A program made the translations under genes and the position numbers. Under the pieces are notes generated by a model, which saw nothing but the letters and a program-made list of their open reading frames with translations, was not told where the DNA came from and ran no database searches. DNA of 64,000 nt from Halichondria panicea. Lineage: Eukaryota; Porifera; Demospongiae; Suberitida; Halichondriidae. Positions 32,570 through 44,010 of this stretch are shown in pieces (within the stretch, counting starts at the first letter, position 1; every line of letters starts with the position of its first letter). The stretch is from contig NC_087379.1 in NCBI RefSeq assembly GCF_963675165.1, forward strand, positions 1,678,201 through 1,742,200, read 5' to 3'.

Positions 32570-34135
32570 ATGGCTGTAAATCCACAAGCTTTCGAACAGT
32601 TTACTCTGAGACAAATTCGCATCACTGAGAATGAGTTTGGACGAGGTTCCTACGCTGTTGTCATGGAGCTAGAGTATCGAGGACTGAAATGTGCTGGCAA
32701 AAAGCTTTACCGAGTTCTCTATGAGACTGGAATCGGGCATGCAGCACGAAGGTATCTGGAGGAGTGTCACCTGCTCAGTCAAACTAGGCACCCCAACATA
32801 GTCCAGTTTCTGGGAGTCTGTTTTGAAGAAGGCTCTCAGTTCCCTATCCTAGTCATGGAGTTCCTCCCCACCAACTTGACCAGCTGTCTCGAGCGCTACG
32901 GTATTCTCCCCGATGAGATAAACTTCTCTATCCTCCATGACGTCTCACTGGGCCTGGTCTACCTCCATGGCCAAACACCAGTCATTGTGCACAGAGACCT
33001 CTCAGCCAACAATGTCCTCTTGTCCACTAACATGACAGCCAAGATATCTGATCTGGGGGTTGCTCGAATATTGAATCTGACCCCCCTTCAAGTGAGTCGA
33101 ATGACAGAGACCCCTGGCACCCCAGCGTACATGCCCCCCGAAGTGATGATTGCCAACCCCCACTACGACACCAGTGTGGATGTGTTCTCCTTTGGGATCA
33201 TGATGATTCACACCTTCACAGCAGAGTGGCCACTACCAAGTATCGGCCAGACACGAATTGATCCTGCTAATCCCAATGGTCTGATACCAGTGACGGAAGC
33301 TGAAAGACGTGAAGAGTTTCTTCGAAAGATTCCCCCAGACCACCCTCTGATGGACCTCATCATGCGCTGTCTCAGCAACAACCCTCAGCGAAGGCCTAGA
33401 GCAGCGGAGATAGTGGGTCGGATGGTGGGTGTGGTACTTGAACACCCTCCCTCCTTTGAGAACAGAGTGGAGATGCTCCAGCGAGTGAGTGCCCTACTGA
33501 CAGAGAAGAGGGAGCTTGAGGAAGAGGTTGTGAGGAAGGACTCGGCTATCCAGGAGAAAGCAGGAGAGATCGAGGCACTGGCGGAGGAGAAAAGACGACA
33601 AGAGGAAGAAAGTGAAAACACTGTCGAGCGTATGCAGTTGGTGCACTCTGTGGAAACTGATAAACTAGTAACTGAACACAGTGTAGAGATAGAGGATCTC
33701 AGAGTTGCATTGGAGTTTAAAGAATCATTGGCTCCCACGTGCACAAAAGATGCACTGGTGAATTCTAAAGATACTACCATCGCTAGGTTAGAAACTCGAT
33801 GTAAGCAACTCACTGAAGAGAGGAAGCAACAAATTGCCAACACTAACAACGAGCTTGTATCTAAAGTTACGAAAATAGCTCAACTGGAAACAGATGTCAC
33901 CAATCTCACTGCACAAGTGGAACAAGAGATAGCAGACAAAAACTATCTTATCACCTACAAAGATTTGACTATTGCTGACAAAAACTCCACTATTTTTGCT
34001 AAAGATTTGATTATCACTAACAAAGATTTGATGCTTGCCTCCAAGGACACTTCTCTTCAGAAGCATAAAACCACCATTCAGAGTTTAAATGACCAACTTA
34101 CCAAAACCAGAGACTACCTGACCAGCAAACCACAG
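32570..34135 (+). CDS. KK4 exon 2: TKL-like protein kinase and coiled coil
   Basis: Codes for 522 residues, phase 0 to 38576 (825 aa in total). ATG is 11 nt after the acceptor at 32558. The kinase motifs are GRGSYAVV, CAGKKL, HRDLSANN, SDLG and MPPE, all intact. The proximal coiled coil is like the other copies up to MQLVHSVET, then diverges (its own segment includes DLRVALEFKESLAPTCTKD) and ends in repeated 'xxADKN/AKDL' heptads. The last 30 residues (TIQSLNDQLTKTRDYLTSKPQ region) are again the same as in the other copies. Donor CAG|gtgagc; read-through tail VSSSTLYH with stop at 34160-34162. Confidence 0.9.
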
Positions 34136-34208
34136 GTGAGCTCATCAACACTGTACCACTAAGTGCACACATCTAATTTATATCGCTACTCCAATAGAAG
34201 TGCCAAGT

Positions 34209-34478
34209 CAGTGGCGTAGGCAGAGGGGGGCTGACGGGGCTAGAGCACCCCCATTTGTGTTTCATTAACTCCAAACCAATCTATTCTGCACTGTACTGCA
34301 TGATTGTGTATAGTTACTAGAATGGAAATGTGGGCAGGGTCATCTACTGCGCATGCTTACTGCTGATGAAAAGTGATGACCTTTTTTTTAGGTGAAATTC
34401 CAAGCTATTCAGCGCCTGCTCTGGCCCTGCTCAATGGATTTGAGCCCTGCCCTTCCCAAAATCCTGGCTACGCCACTG
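34209..34478. mobile_element. CAGTGGCGTAGG-ended element
   Basis: Starts cagtggcgtaggcag and ends 'tcctggctacgccactg'. The flanks share caagt(c). Sequence at 37171-37190 ('gtgccaagtctaaagctta') looks like the uninterrupted site. hAT-like termini; the duplication is shorter than 8 bp as far as can be read. Confidence 0.65.
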
Positions 34479-34639
34479 CAAGTCTAAAGCTCATAATGAA
34501 TTGATGGCCATGCATGACAACTGTGTTGTATTGCAGCGTGTAATCCAGGCTATGTGATTCTTGTTAGTGTGTCACTTACTTCCATTGTAGTGAGCCACAG
34601 GCATATCTCCTATTGCCACCCTAACTAGTGTTCAATCTG

Positions 34640-34686
34640 CACTGTAAAAACAAATGGGTTATTTCAACCAATTTGTTTTTACAGTG
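34640..34686. repeat. 47-bp hairpin element
   Basis: cactgtaaaaacaaatgggt...accaatttgtttttacagtg with a 7-nt loop. The surrounding repeat ('actagtgttcaa...gctgt(g)ctaatgcctctcgcc') is continuous at 37434-37470, so the hairpin is an insertion. Confidence 0.7.
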
Positions 34687-35126
34687 TGGCGCTGTACTAA
34701 TGCCTCTCGCCATGTTTTTGCTTTCGCTGAAAAGTATTAGAGTTTTATATTAGTTTCTATTTTATATTAAAGTTAGCTTATCTATATAAAGTCGCTGAGA
34801 AGAAAAGACTTATTTACATGCATCTATTGTTGTATTATGTGGCTTACTAGGACCTCAAGAAAGAAGAAAATTGATTCTTCCAGGATCTGTAGTTCAGTGT
34901 ATATAATGTCTAAGAAGAAAAGACCTGTGTACATGCACATTGTTATCTATGGTAGTGTTTTGTGGCTTACCAGGCCTTCAAGATAAAGATGATTCTGCCA
35001 GGAGGATCTGGATCTGGATCTGGATATTATTTCTCACACATGGGGGAATGAGCGCGCATGCGCATTACATTCACAGGAATAATTAAAGGGTGTATCCAAA
35101 GAGATCAATTTCACAAATGCTACAGA

Positions 35127-35755
35127 GTTTTTCAGGTTGCTTGCAACAATTAATTGTGGAAATTTAACTCACGTGATGTTTTGCTCACGTGCCTTATGCC
35201 TTAATTAGCTTATAAGAGTGGGTGGGAGAGAAATGACAGCAAAAAACAGCAGAAGTTGTTCAGTGTTCATACAAATGAAGAGTGATAATCTGACACTGTA
35301 ATGCTGTGCAATATATTTTGTCAAATTCGTACAGGTTCGTCTAGACTTTTTAAAGACAGATCCTCAGAAAATACTCAACTCAGCAGTAAAACAGAAGAAT
35401 TGGGAGCCAGCCTACAGGATTCTAGGATTGCAGTATATATTAAATTTTGTTGGAGAGCATATAGGATTTCTCCAGCATACACACAATTCTTTAATAATAA
35501 TTATTGTATGTATGCTGGTAAATTATGCTCTCCAGCAAGTAATACTACACTACAGATCTAAGATCCCACTCACTTCTTCTCTGAGGGTCTAGCAACTTAA
35601 AGTCTAGTACAAAGCTTTGAATGTGTGTTGTTCAGCTAGCTACAATCTAGCTACAATGCCTGCCCCTCCCACTTTAATTTTGACTTATAAGGCTGAGGCA
35701 CGTGAGCAAAACACACGTGAGTCAAATTTCCACAATGCAAGCAACCTGAAAAACT
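35127..35755. mobile_element. Fold-back element, about 100-bp arms
   Basis: The left arm gtttttcaggttgcttgcaa...'tttgctcacgtgcctta' matches the right arm in reverse complement (35640-35755). An inner hairpin lies at 35463-35545 ('ctccagcatacac' / 'gtatgctggta', 'ctctccagc'). No transposase seen. Confidence 0.7.
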
Positions 35756-36834
35756 ATGTTCTGCTAGCTAGCTGTTTTAATGGTGATATTAACAGGAACG
35801 TTTCCATATGCTGACTTGGCACTTTCTAATTATGATCGCCCTCTATATATTTTCTTGTGCTATCAGGAGCACAAGAGTGCTCCCTGGCCCTCTGGAGTGC
35901 CCCTGGTGCTATCAAGAGCCTTATAAATTTATTGTATGTAAGCCAATCCTATTAAATACATCATGGCTGAGTTAGTGGTTCATAATTATGGTTTCAGTAT
36001 TGATCATCTTGCATGTTGGAGGAGGCATGCATAAACATTTGAAACACATGCTTTGCTTCCAAGTTTCATTGATTACCACAGTCATGGTACAGAGACTATT
36101 AATGCACATTCGATGTAAACTTGTAACAGAAATTATGTTCAGGGAAGTGAAGTGAAGTGAAAAGTTATCATGTATAGTGAGGCTGCATGTATCCCACGTT
36201 TCTTCCTCTGGAAACTCTCAGCTGAAAAGTGATAATTGTTATTAGAATAAAAAAAAAGCTGCTTACTTTTTTATTGAGATGCATCACTGGCAGCCATAAC
36301 CCTTCTGTCTCCAGCCCTATATAGCGATAGAAAAAGACATTCGGCTATAGGATAGTCATACCACGCTCCAAACAGGTATAAACCAAGAAGATGCTCACGA
36401 GTTCATGCTGGCAATTCTTGACATAATCAACAGCCACCTACATACAGTACACTACTACCTGTAGTTGTATAGAAGCAAGTATTGATAAAGTGTAGTAATA
36501 ATCAGACTGAGGTTCCTCCTTTTTATATACCTTTTACCTTCTTACAAGTAGATGAGTCTGGTCCACAGTAGTGTATATGCATGAGTCTAGTCTCTGGAAG
36601 AATCATTGACATGAGCCGCGCCGCTCTGCCTCACTAGAACCAAGAGTTTATGATAGATAAACTCTTCCTAGAACTACATGTAGCCAGCTGATTTAAAATT
36701 GCATATAGAGTGCTGAGTCAGCAACAAAATAATAGTGTCAATATTCGTTGAGTCAGCATATGGAAACCTTCCTGTTAATATCATCATTCCCTGTTATTAT
36801 CGCCTTTCTTTTTAACAGATATTTTCTGAGTATT

Positions 36835-38425
36835 GTAGCTAACAAAAAGCTAGCGTTTTAGTGCAAGGCTAACTCATATGTTGAATAGAAAGTTTGTGCG
36901 GACAGATGATGCTATGAAAGATTCTGAAGAGACTGCAACAGCCGTCAATGTGAGTCAAACTAGCCATAACTCGAGAAAGAAGCTTTAGTTTGCTAATCCA
37001 CGAATCAATATCCAAGAGAACGTGGCTAGAAGCCTATAGAAGCTGTTAGCTTTCGTCGCATTGCAACCGTTGAGCAGTTACAGCTGGAACAGACACACAG
37101 ACCACACACAGTCAGCTTTACCGTATCCCTCTTGCGGCTACGCCTCGAGGCATAATAAAAGCTAGTGCCAAGTCTAAAGCTTACTGTTATTGAACGCCAA
37201 ATCATTTTATTTGTAATGCTTGTGTAATTAGAATGACAGTTGTTGTGTATTATTATGTGGCTTATAATCTATGTGTACAATACAGTCATAGCTATGCGTA
37301 CACGTACATGTATAACGTGTACAATTATTTCTATAGTATAATTAGCCATGTACGTGAATTTCACCACTCCAATATAAGAGCCAAATTAGAATAATTAATT
37401 TGTGTCCCACAGGATCGATAACTGATAATAACTAGTGTTCAAGCTGGCGTTGTGCTAATGCCTCTCGCCATGATTTGCTTTCGCTCAAAAGTATAGAAGA
37501 GGAAAAAGTGTATAAAATAATCTGTCTAAAATGATTTGCATCTATTCAATTGTATAATTATGGTATCATTGTTGTGTTTTGTGGCTGCTTATATATACCA
37601 GGATCTTAAGGATCTAGGAAGCAACAAAGAAGAAGATTTTGTTTTCAATTAATTATAAGCGGAAGTGCATAATTTTACTAATTATTTCATAAAGTTAGCT
37701 TATCTATATAAAGTCACTGAGAAGAAAAGACTTATTACATGCATCTATTGTTGTATTATGTGGCTTTAATACTAGAACCTCAAGAAAGAAGAAAATTGAT
37801 TCTTCCAGGATCTGTACTTCAGTGTATAATTATAATATCTAAGAAGAAAAGACTTGTGTACATGCATATTGTTATCTATATTGTTATATAGTAGTGTTTT
37901 GTGGCTTACCAGGCCCTCAAGAAAAATATAATTCTGCCAGGAGGATCTGGATCTGGATCCTTGGATATCACACGTGGGGAATGAGCGCGCATGCGCATTA
38001 CATCCACAAGAATAATTAAAGGGTGTGTCCAAAGAGATCAATGGCTACTGCTAGCTAGCTGTTTTAACAGGTATTTTCTGAGTCTTGTAGCTAACAAAAA
38101 GCTAGCGCTTTAGTGCAAGGCTAACTTATATGTTGAATAGAAAGTTTGTGTGGACAGATGATGCTATGAAAGATTCTGAAGAGACTGCAACAGCCTTCAA
38201 TGTGAGTCAAACTAGCCATAACTCGAGAAAGAAGCTTTAGTTTGCTAATCCACGAATCAAAATCCAAGAGAACGTGGCTAGAAGCCTATAGAAGCTGTTA
38301 GTTTTCGTCGCACTGCAACCGTTGAGCAGTTACAGCTGGAACAGACACACACACACACAGACAGACAGACACACACACAGTCAGCTTTACCGTATCCCTT
38401 GTGCGGCTACGCCTCGAGGCATAAT
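36835..38425. repeat. Two further copies of the GCCTCGAGGCATAAT repeat
   Basis: 36835-37160 and 37440-38425 both end 'ggctacgcctcgaggcataa'. The second is more complete and resembles 12520-13235 end to end, including 'gagcgcgcatgcgcatta'. A CA/GACA microsatellite precedes each end. Confidence 0.7.
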
Positions 38426-38575
38426 AATTTTTTTAGTAACCTTGTAACATTATCATCTGGCGTTAATATGTGATTAGGGTTACATTTCAAATGCCCTTAA
38501 TTACTAGCTACACAATCATAAATGTCTTCCATTACACACAAGTTATTGACTCTCTGTATTCTCCAGTCCCTACAG

Positions 38576-39487
38576 GTTCAGTTGTCCTACAGTCAGTGCT
38601 CTGAGGCTCCAGTGAAGACGTCTGGTGGGCAAGCGGTAACCATCAATGGCAAAGTCTACTATGGTGGAGGAGGCTGTGATGATGATGATGACAACTACTG
38701 TGTCTACTGTTACGATCCGCCACAAGACGTCTGGTCAACTCTGCCAAGATTTCCTGTACGATATTTTGGTCTAGGGGAGGTCAAAGGTGAACTGGTAGCA
38801 GTTGGCGGTGTGGATTTATCCCGCTCTACATCCAATGTAGTACATGTGTTTAACAAAGGAAGGAACTGGAAACGTACGATCCCACCCATGCCCACAGCGA
38901 GGTTTTCATTAGCAGTCGTTAGTCTCCAAACACATCTGATTGTAGTAGGAGGTGATGTGGGCTCTGGTGACTACACTGATAATGTTGAGATCTACAACAT
39001 CAGCACCTCCCAGTGGAGCGAGACAGACAGACTACCGTATGCTTGTATTGGCCAAAGAGGAATTGTCTACAACAACACAGTGTACCTAATGGGGGGATCT
39101 GACGGCAAGAATCTAAACAAGGTGTGTGCTGCTCAAGTCGACAAGCTCATCTCAGCAGACCGACAGGATGATGGGAGTGCCAACAAAGCCGACTCTGTCT
39201 GGAATACAGTATCCAACACACCGTCTTACCGGCCCTCCCCTGTAACGATATTCGATACCCTCTTTGCTGTTGGTGGAAAGGATAGTGGTGAAGCCACTCA
39301 AAGGATTTACCCCTACTCATCCTCGATGGACTCCTGGCTCTACGTTGGTGATCTACCATCTCCTATAGCATACGCTGCCACTGTGCCACTGTCTCCAACA
39401 CAGTGCCTTATTATTGGGGGAATGAACAAAGAAAGAGAAAGACAATCGACCGTCTATAAAATTAGTATCACAAAAACTGTTTTTTGA
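38576..39487 (+). CDS. KK4 exon 3: kelch beta-propeller, C-terminal
   Basis: Codes for 303 residues from GTT CAG after the acceptor at 38575. Six blades: YYGGGG, VAVGG, VVGGD, YLMGG, FAVGG, LIIGG. Blade 1 holds CDDDDDNYC. Stop TGA at 39485-39487. An in-frame ATG at 38522 is intronic, as the phase-0 splice to the kinase exon is conserved in all copies. Confidence 0.88.
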   Translation, partial: VQLSYSQCSEAPVKTSGGQAVTINGKVYYGGGGCDDDDDNYCVYCYDPPQDVWSTLPRFPVRYFGLGEVKGELVAVGGVDLSRSTSNVVHVFNKGRNWKRTIPPMPTARFSLAVVSLQTHLIVVGGDVGSGDYTDNVEIYNISTSQWSETDRLPYACIGQRGIVYNNTVYLMGGSDGKNLNKVCAAQVDKLISADRQDDGSANKADSVWNTVSNTPSYRPSPVTIFDTLFAVGGKDSGEATQRIYPYSSSMDSWLYVGDLPSPIAYAATVPLSPTQCLIIGGMNKERERQSTVYKISITKTVF

Positions 39488-40258
39488 GTGTACTGATATA
39501 ATTACTAGGAGCATGCAGAGCATGTTTGGGGCGAGCGAGCAATATGTGTTTGTTGTACAGTGCATGATGTGGTAATTTAAGTTTATTTATCGAATGAAAT
39601 GAAATTAGTAACAGTGATTGTGTAACAGTGAATAAAAACCGAGTAGTCTGATGCAGTGGGTTAGATACGACTTCCCTGTGCCAGTTGTATACCCGTGACA
39701 ATTATTCTGAGTGGTGTAGGGTTATTGTGCTCTTTGACTGTGGTGTAACATCAAGATTCAAGGTGAAACATATGTATGAGTGAAAGTTCAGCATGAAAGA
39801 GCTGGCTATACAAACTAACATGAGGAGCAAGGTTAGGAGCAAGGAGATATTATGACTTCTTGCTGGACCCAAATTACATGATAGTATACTGTGAACAATC
39901 CTTACCGGGTAAGTAAGTTACTCTGATCTGAGCTGGTCTGACCTGCCATAGTGCTGTATTGTCTAAAGGTGCATGTGCAACTTCAGAAGTCTCCACCTGA
40001 GCTGCATGCTCTGACCTGTCGTAGTGACTGGTCTAGATCTCTGTTTTGTCCTGTTGAGCTAGCAGGTTTATTATCACAAAAACACAACACTTGTAAGTGA
40101 AACATGGCAAGTAAGCTGCTGTGACCTCCTGCAGGCGTGCCTGTGTGATCTTAGGCTCAGAAGGTCCCCATCTGAGCTGCTCTAACCTGCATGCTGTAGG
40201 CGTGCTTGTAGCCTCAAGAGTCTCTGTGTCTTGTCTGAGCCCCTTCGTTCCTGAGTGT
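39488..40258. other. Interval after KK4 with degenerate direct repeats
   Basis: From about 39905 to 40240 three loose copies of a roughly 110-bp unit can be followed ('ctgagctg..ctgacctg', 'gtaagt(a)ag', 'aagtctcc' blocks). No coding region is recognised. Confidence 0.4.
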
Positions 40259-40270
40259 AGCTAGCTCTTG

Positions 40271-40436
40271 CCAGATCTTCGAAGTCATCCTTCAACGGCC
40301 ATCTTGCTGCTTCCGTGGACCTCACCATTGCGGACTCCAACCTCTCTGTCTAAATTCTGAATAATAATAATATTATAGCTTCACATTACCCTGCCATATC
40401 TATATTTCAGCCTCAGTCACGCATTCATTACATGTT

Positions 40437-40468
<32 letters not shown>
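40271..40468 (+). mobile_element. Retroposed sequence with poly(A) and 12-bp target duplication
   Basis: A 28-29-base A tract ends at 40468. The 12-mer agctagctcttg occurs directly before (40259-40270) and after (40468-40479) the unit. A 3' poly(A) plus a direct repeat of this length is the mark of LINE-driven retroposition. The body (about 170 bp) has no recognised identity; it could be a SINE or an mRNA fragment. AGCTAGCT is common here, so a chance repeat is possible. Confidence 0.6.
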
Positions 40469-40473
<5 letters not shown>

Positions 40474-40574
40474 CTCTTGTGCCCATGCGCAGCTTTCACG
40501 TAAAAGTTGGTAAAGGGTCACGAGTACAAAAAACAAATATCGTGCCGGTCCATGACACACACACACACACACAC

Positions 40575-41340
40575 CAGAGATACAAAAGAAAGGGGATTGG
40601 AAACGAAATTTTTACGAAATTTTTGCGTGAAGCATTCCGTGTTATAGGGCGTGGCTAAAACTACAAAGGATTATATTTATAGTCAGCATGCTCATTACCA
40701 GTCTTGACTGCTCTACAATGTGCTGTACATAGAAACAGTGAAATTGATCATTTTTAATGTTGATTTTTCTAAAAAGTAAAGAGAATTTAGCTCTAAAAAG
40801 TCGACTAAGCCATGCAGCCACTATTACTAGACAAATAAATGCTATGCAAGAAGAAATAGCCTTTACTATGAAGTCGTAGGAGGGACAGGCCCGTGGCGTG
40901 TCTAAAAGTATACTAAAGCAGTTTGAAGGACTATACTGCAAACGTTTATGAACAGTACAGCTTATTTATAGCATGAAGCCATTCTATGTAGCACTTAGAT
41001 ACATAATAACCAAGTCAAGCAATGTCCTTTGCTGTTTTAACTTCACAGGAGGGACAGAGAAAAGTTGACATAGAGTAATTCAAGCTAAACTCAAAAAAAT
41101 TGGAAACAGAGTAAAGACAACGGACTTAGAGCTTGTCAGTGGTATAAGCTTACTTCTCTCAAGTATCTCCCAGGCCCTGAGTGATCTCTAGTGGATAGGA
41201 GAGCTAGAAACCAGGGATACAAAACTTTTCCATGTAATTATTTGCGAGCGCAATAATTACACGGAGTGCTTCACCGGATGTCAGTCCTTTTACATAGGGC
41301 GTGGGCGGTCGTTTCCAATCCCCTTTCTTTTGTATCTCTG
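40575..41340. mobile_element. CATAG-related element with CAGAGATAC ends
   Basis: cagagatacaaaagaaaggg...attggaaacga and its reverse complement form the ends. It lies within a CA repeat, so the cacacac flanks are compatible with a 7-bp duplication but not decisive. The 'aaagaaaggg(g)attggaaacg' arm is shared with the element at 51522-52308. Confidence 0.7.
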
Positions 41341-41416
41341 CACACACACACACACACACACACACAGACAAAATTGCAACGTTCATCACTAGGAAGGGAC
41401 TCGCTTCGCTCGCCCC

Positions 41417-41600
41417 AATTATGCCTCGGTGCGCATGCGCAAGCGAGGTATACGTAGTGTGTTTGTGTGTCTGTGTTGTGTGTGTGTGTGTAGACTATTT
41501 CAGCTGCTCAAGGATCAATAAAGTGCAAGTAAGAGTTTCTATAGGCTTCTAGTCATGTTTTCTTGGCATGCTATTTGTGGATTTGCAAAATAAAGCTTCG
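41417..41600. repeat. Inverted copy of the CGAGGCATAAT repeat
   Basis: Starts 'attatgcctcggtgcgcatg' and runs through 'ctgctcaaggatcaataaag' and 'ctataggcttctagtcatgt'. It is the reverse complement of 16085-16280. Confidence 0.65.
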
Positions 41601-42051
41601 TTCTTGAGTTATGCCTAGTTTTGCTTACTTGGAATGCCATTGCAGCCTTTTCAGAAGAGTCCGTAGCAAAACTTGTTTACCGAGTGTTGCTACTCTACTT
41701 AGTAGTTAGCTATAGCTTTGCACTAGAACACTAGCTATTGGTAGCTGCAAGAGTGAGAAGAGAGCTGCAAGGCTCTGCTGACTTGCCAGCCATTAATTTT
41801 AACGTTTGGCTTAGATAGTTTTTAACAACAATCATGGTCGATCATTACCCACTATTTGCATGTACAATGCAGCAAATTAAAATTAAAAATGTTCATCGTG
41901 ATAATCAATGTGTGTATAAAAGCTAGCTAGTAGTTTTAATGTTATATAGCTTTGGCACCTCCACCGAGGCATCAGCACCCGCGGTGCTTTCATTATTATG
42001 GCTCAAATGTTAGATAAAAATTTGGAAACATAATTATGTTTGCATTGAATT

Positions 42052-42596
42052 CAGGGCCGTAGCCACCAGTCAGGTTAGTTAGGTTTCAACCTGACCACTT
42101 TTTCCGAGGTGAATAGGCAATGGTCGTCATTACAGTAAACACATAATGGACCAAAATAATGTGCAGTGAACTTCTTCTGCAGTGCAAAACATGCAAGCAT
42201 GCTAGAACTATAATTTTATAAGTGATCAAGACTATTAGTCTATAAGTGATGCATGCTATCATTGCTATGACGAGAGAGAATCACTTCCAAGTCTTCCAGA
42301 CCAAGCTCACAATCCAGCTAGTTTTTCCCCAAGCGATCATTTGGAAAGTCCAAACCAGTTCTGTGGTCTTGCCAAATAAAACTTTGCTGTTTCTCCATCA
42401 TGATGAGAATCAAGATGTTGTGTTCTGTAACATTATTTTGTGTTAGGGCTAAGCTTTAAACCTAAACAGAATCTACAGTCAGTAGACAAGGGGCGTAACC
42501 AACGATACCGGAAGTGGGCGTGTACTCGGAAAAGTCACCGCGCTATGCGCGCCGATTTGTAACCTGACCACTCTAAAGTTGGTGGCTACGGCCCTG
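42052..42596. mobile_element. Element with CAGGGCCGTAGCCACC ends
   Basis: cagggccgtagccacc and 'ggtggctacggccctg' are perfect 16-bp inverted termini. Inner 'ttaggtttcaacctgacca' and 'gtaacctgaccactctaaag' are related. No matching target duplication was found. Confidence 0.7.
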
Positions 42597-42867
42597 CATT
42601 GCATGAACAGAAGCATGTCTATAATGATTGCATCGGATGGGCTTCAGTAGATTGAACTAAACTCGCATGCATGCTTACATAATGATAATTATCCATCAGT
42701 CTGACAAAATTAATAGTTTTTTTAATCATAGCTTGTATCATATCGTAATCACTATGACAACACAAAACGTTATTATAACACGAGAAAATCATTGCATGGA
42801 AATATCTACTGAAGTGAAGACTGGAAAAATTAATCACAACGTTGTCAGCAGTGAAATCAAATGGTTC

Positions 42868-44010
42868 AAATATTTTCCAGAGCAGCTTTCGTCTCCTCGT
42901 TTTTTGTTGCCAGACACGACTTCCAGTTGATCCGATTGGGCAGATTCAGAACGAGAGGAGATAGCAGCCAAGACCTCCCTGCAGCCAATATTGCAACCAA
43001 TAAAAGCATTCAACATGTCATTAATTATAATTGGTTTTTAATTACATTCCATATTGGAGAGAGAAACGTCCATACGTATTGTTCCAGGAACTAGAACAGT
43101 TTGTGTGTTCACTCGATAGGTATGATGACAGATTTGTGGAAGAGACATTTGCTGAGTATGCAATAGAAAGGTTATAGAGGTGTGCATTGTCGGTGTGACG
43201 AGACTCACGGATATGTTCTTACCTATACGTACTCACTTGAGAGTGCTGCTTCACAGAACTCAGTCATGGAGATAAAGAAACGTTATATTATTCTTAGTAA
43301 ACGGTATAATTTAATTCCTAAGATTTTACGTTCGTAGTACGACTACCCATATTCTGGATAATTTTGAAGCGCATGTGCACGCACTATCACCCATGCAATA
43401 GGTACCAGGCCGTATTTTAATATTGCTTGGAATCGAGGCTAAGCCTTTTAGTGATCGATACTTCTCTTTGCCAGAATCTGCTACACACACTCCCTCCCCC
43501 CTCCCACACACATATATACATACACACACACAGCTTGCGTATACACTGGTGTCCCATACTTCCTGGCAGAGTTTTATGATGGGAAAAATGTGTTCACAAG
43601 ATCATTTTCTCACCAATTGCCACTTACGCAGACTAACAACCAGATCACTGAATATAGGTTATAGTATGTTTCTACTACTTTGAGCTCATGAGGTAAGCTG
43701 TGGCTTATGTATTGGTCTAGAAGCCTTGAACACTAATTTAATTAAAGACAGAAGAGGCTCTCATCTACTACGTCTAGGATGGTCCTATAGCCAGATTGTC
43801 TTAACAAGTAGCAGTTAAGAGCTGGGCACCATACACTTCCCATAGCCTGTACAGATCCAAGGTAAGACATCCTGACTATATCCTGACCATACAACCGTCA
43901 TAAAGGTAGATGAGAGCCTCTTCTGACTTTAGACTAGTGTGAAAGCCTTCTGAAACAACGCAATACTAAGCTGATGTACATAGATAGAAAATAGATGAGA
44001 GAAACATTAA
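42868..44010 (-). pseudogene. CWF19L1: CWF19L1 copy C, 3' fragment with internal inversion
   Basis: Exon 16 (acceptor at 42979, exon from 42978 down) and exon 15 are on the minus strand as in copies A and B, but exon 16 is frameshifted (REVLAAIS instead of REVLAAPLVL) and the exon 15 donor is mutated. Exon 14 lies on the opposite strand at 43534-43657, inside an inverted block (about 43249-43696). After 43697 the order matches copy B again, following part of the fold-back element of 18311-18896, then similarity stops near 44010. Exons 1-13 are absent. Confidence 0.78.

Larger units (their letters stand above)
34136..38575 (+). other. KK4 intron 2 (4.4 kb), swollen by transposons
   Basis: Five to six times longer than in KK1 or KK2. 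It holds elements at 34209-34478, 34640-34686 and 35127-35755, and repeat copies at 36835-37160 and 37440-38425. Short tandem-like 'ggatctgg' runs occur at 35004-35020 and 37942-37958. No coding exon was recognised in it. Confidence 0.7.

Noticed and set aside
34640-34686. 47-bp hairpin as a microRNA precursor
   Set aside because: Shorter than usual precursors and flanked by an interrupted repeat, so it is better read as a minimal insertion.
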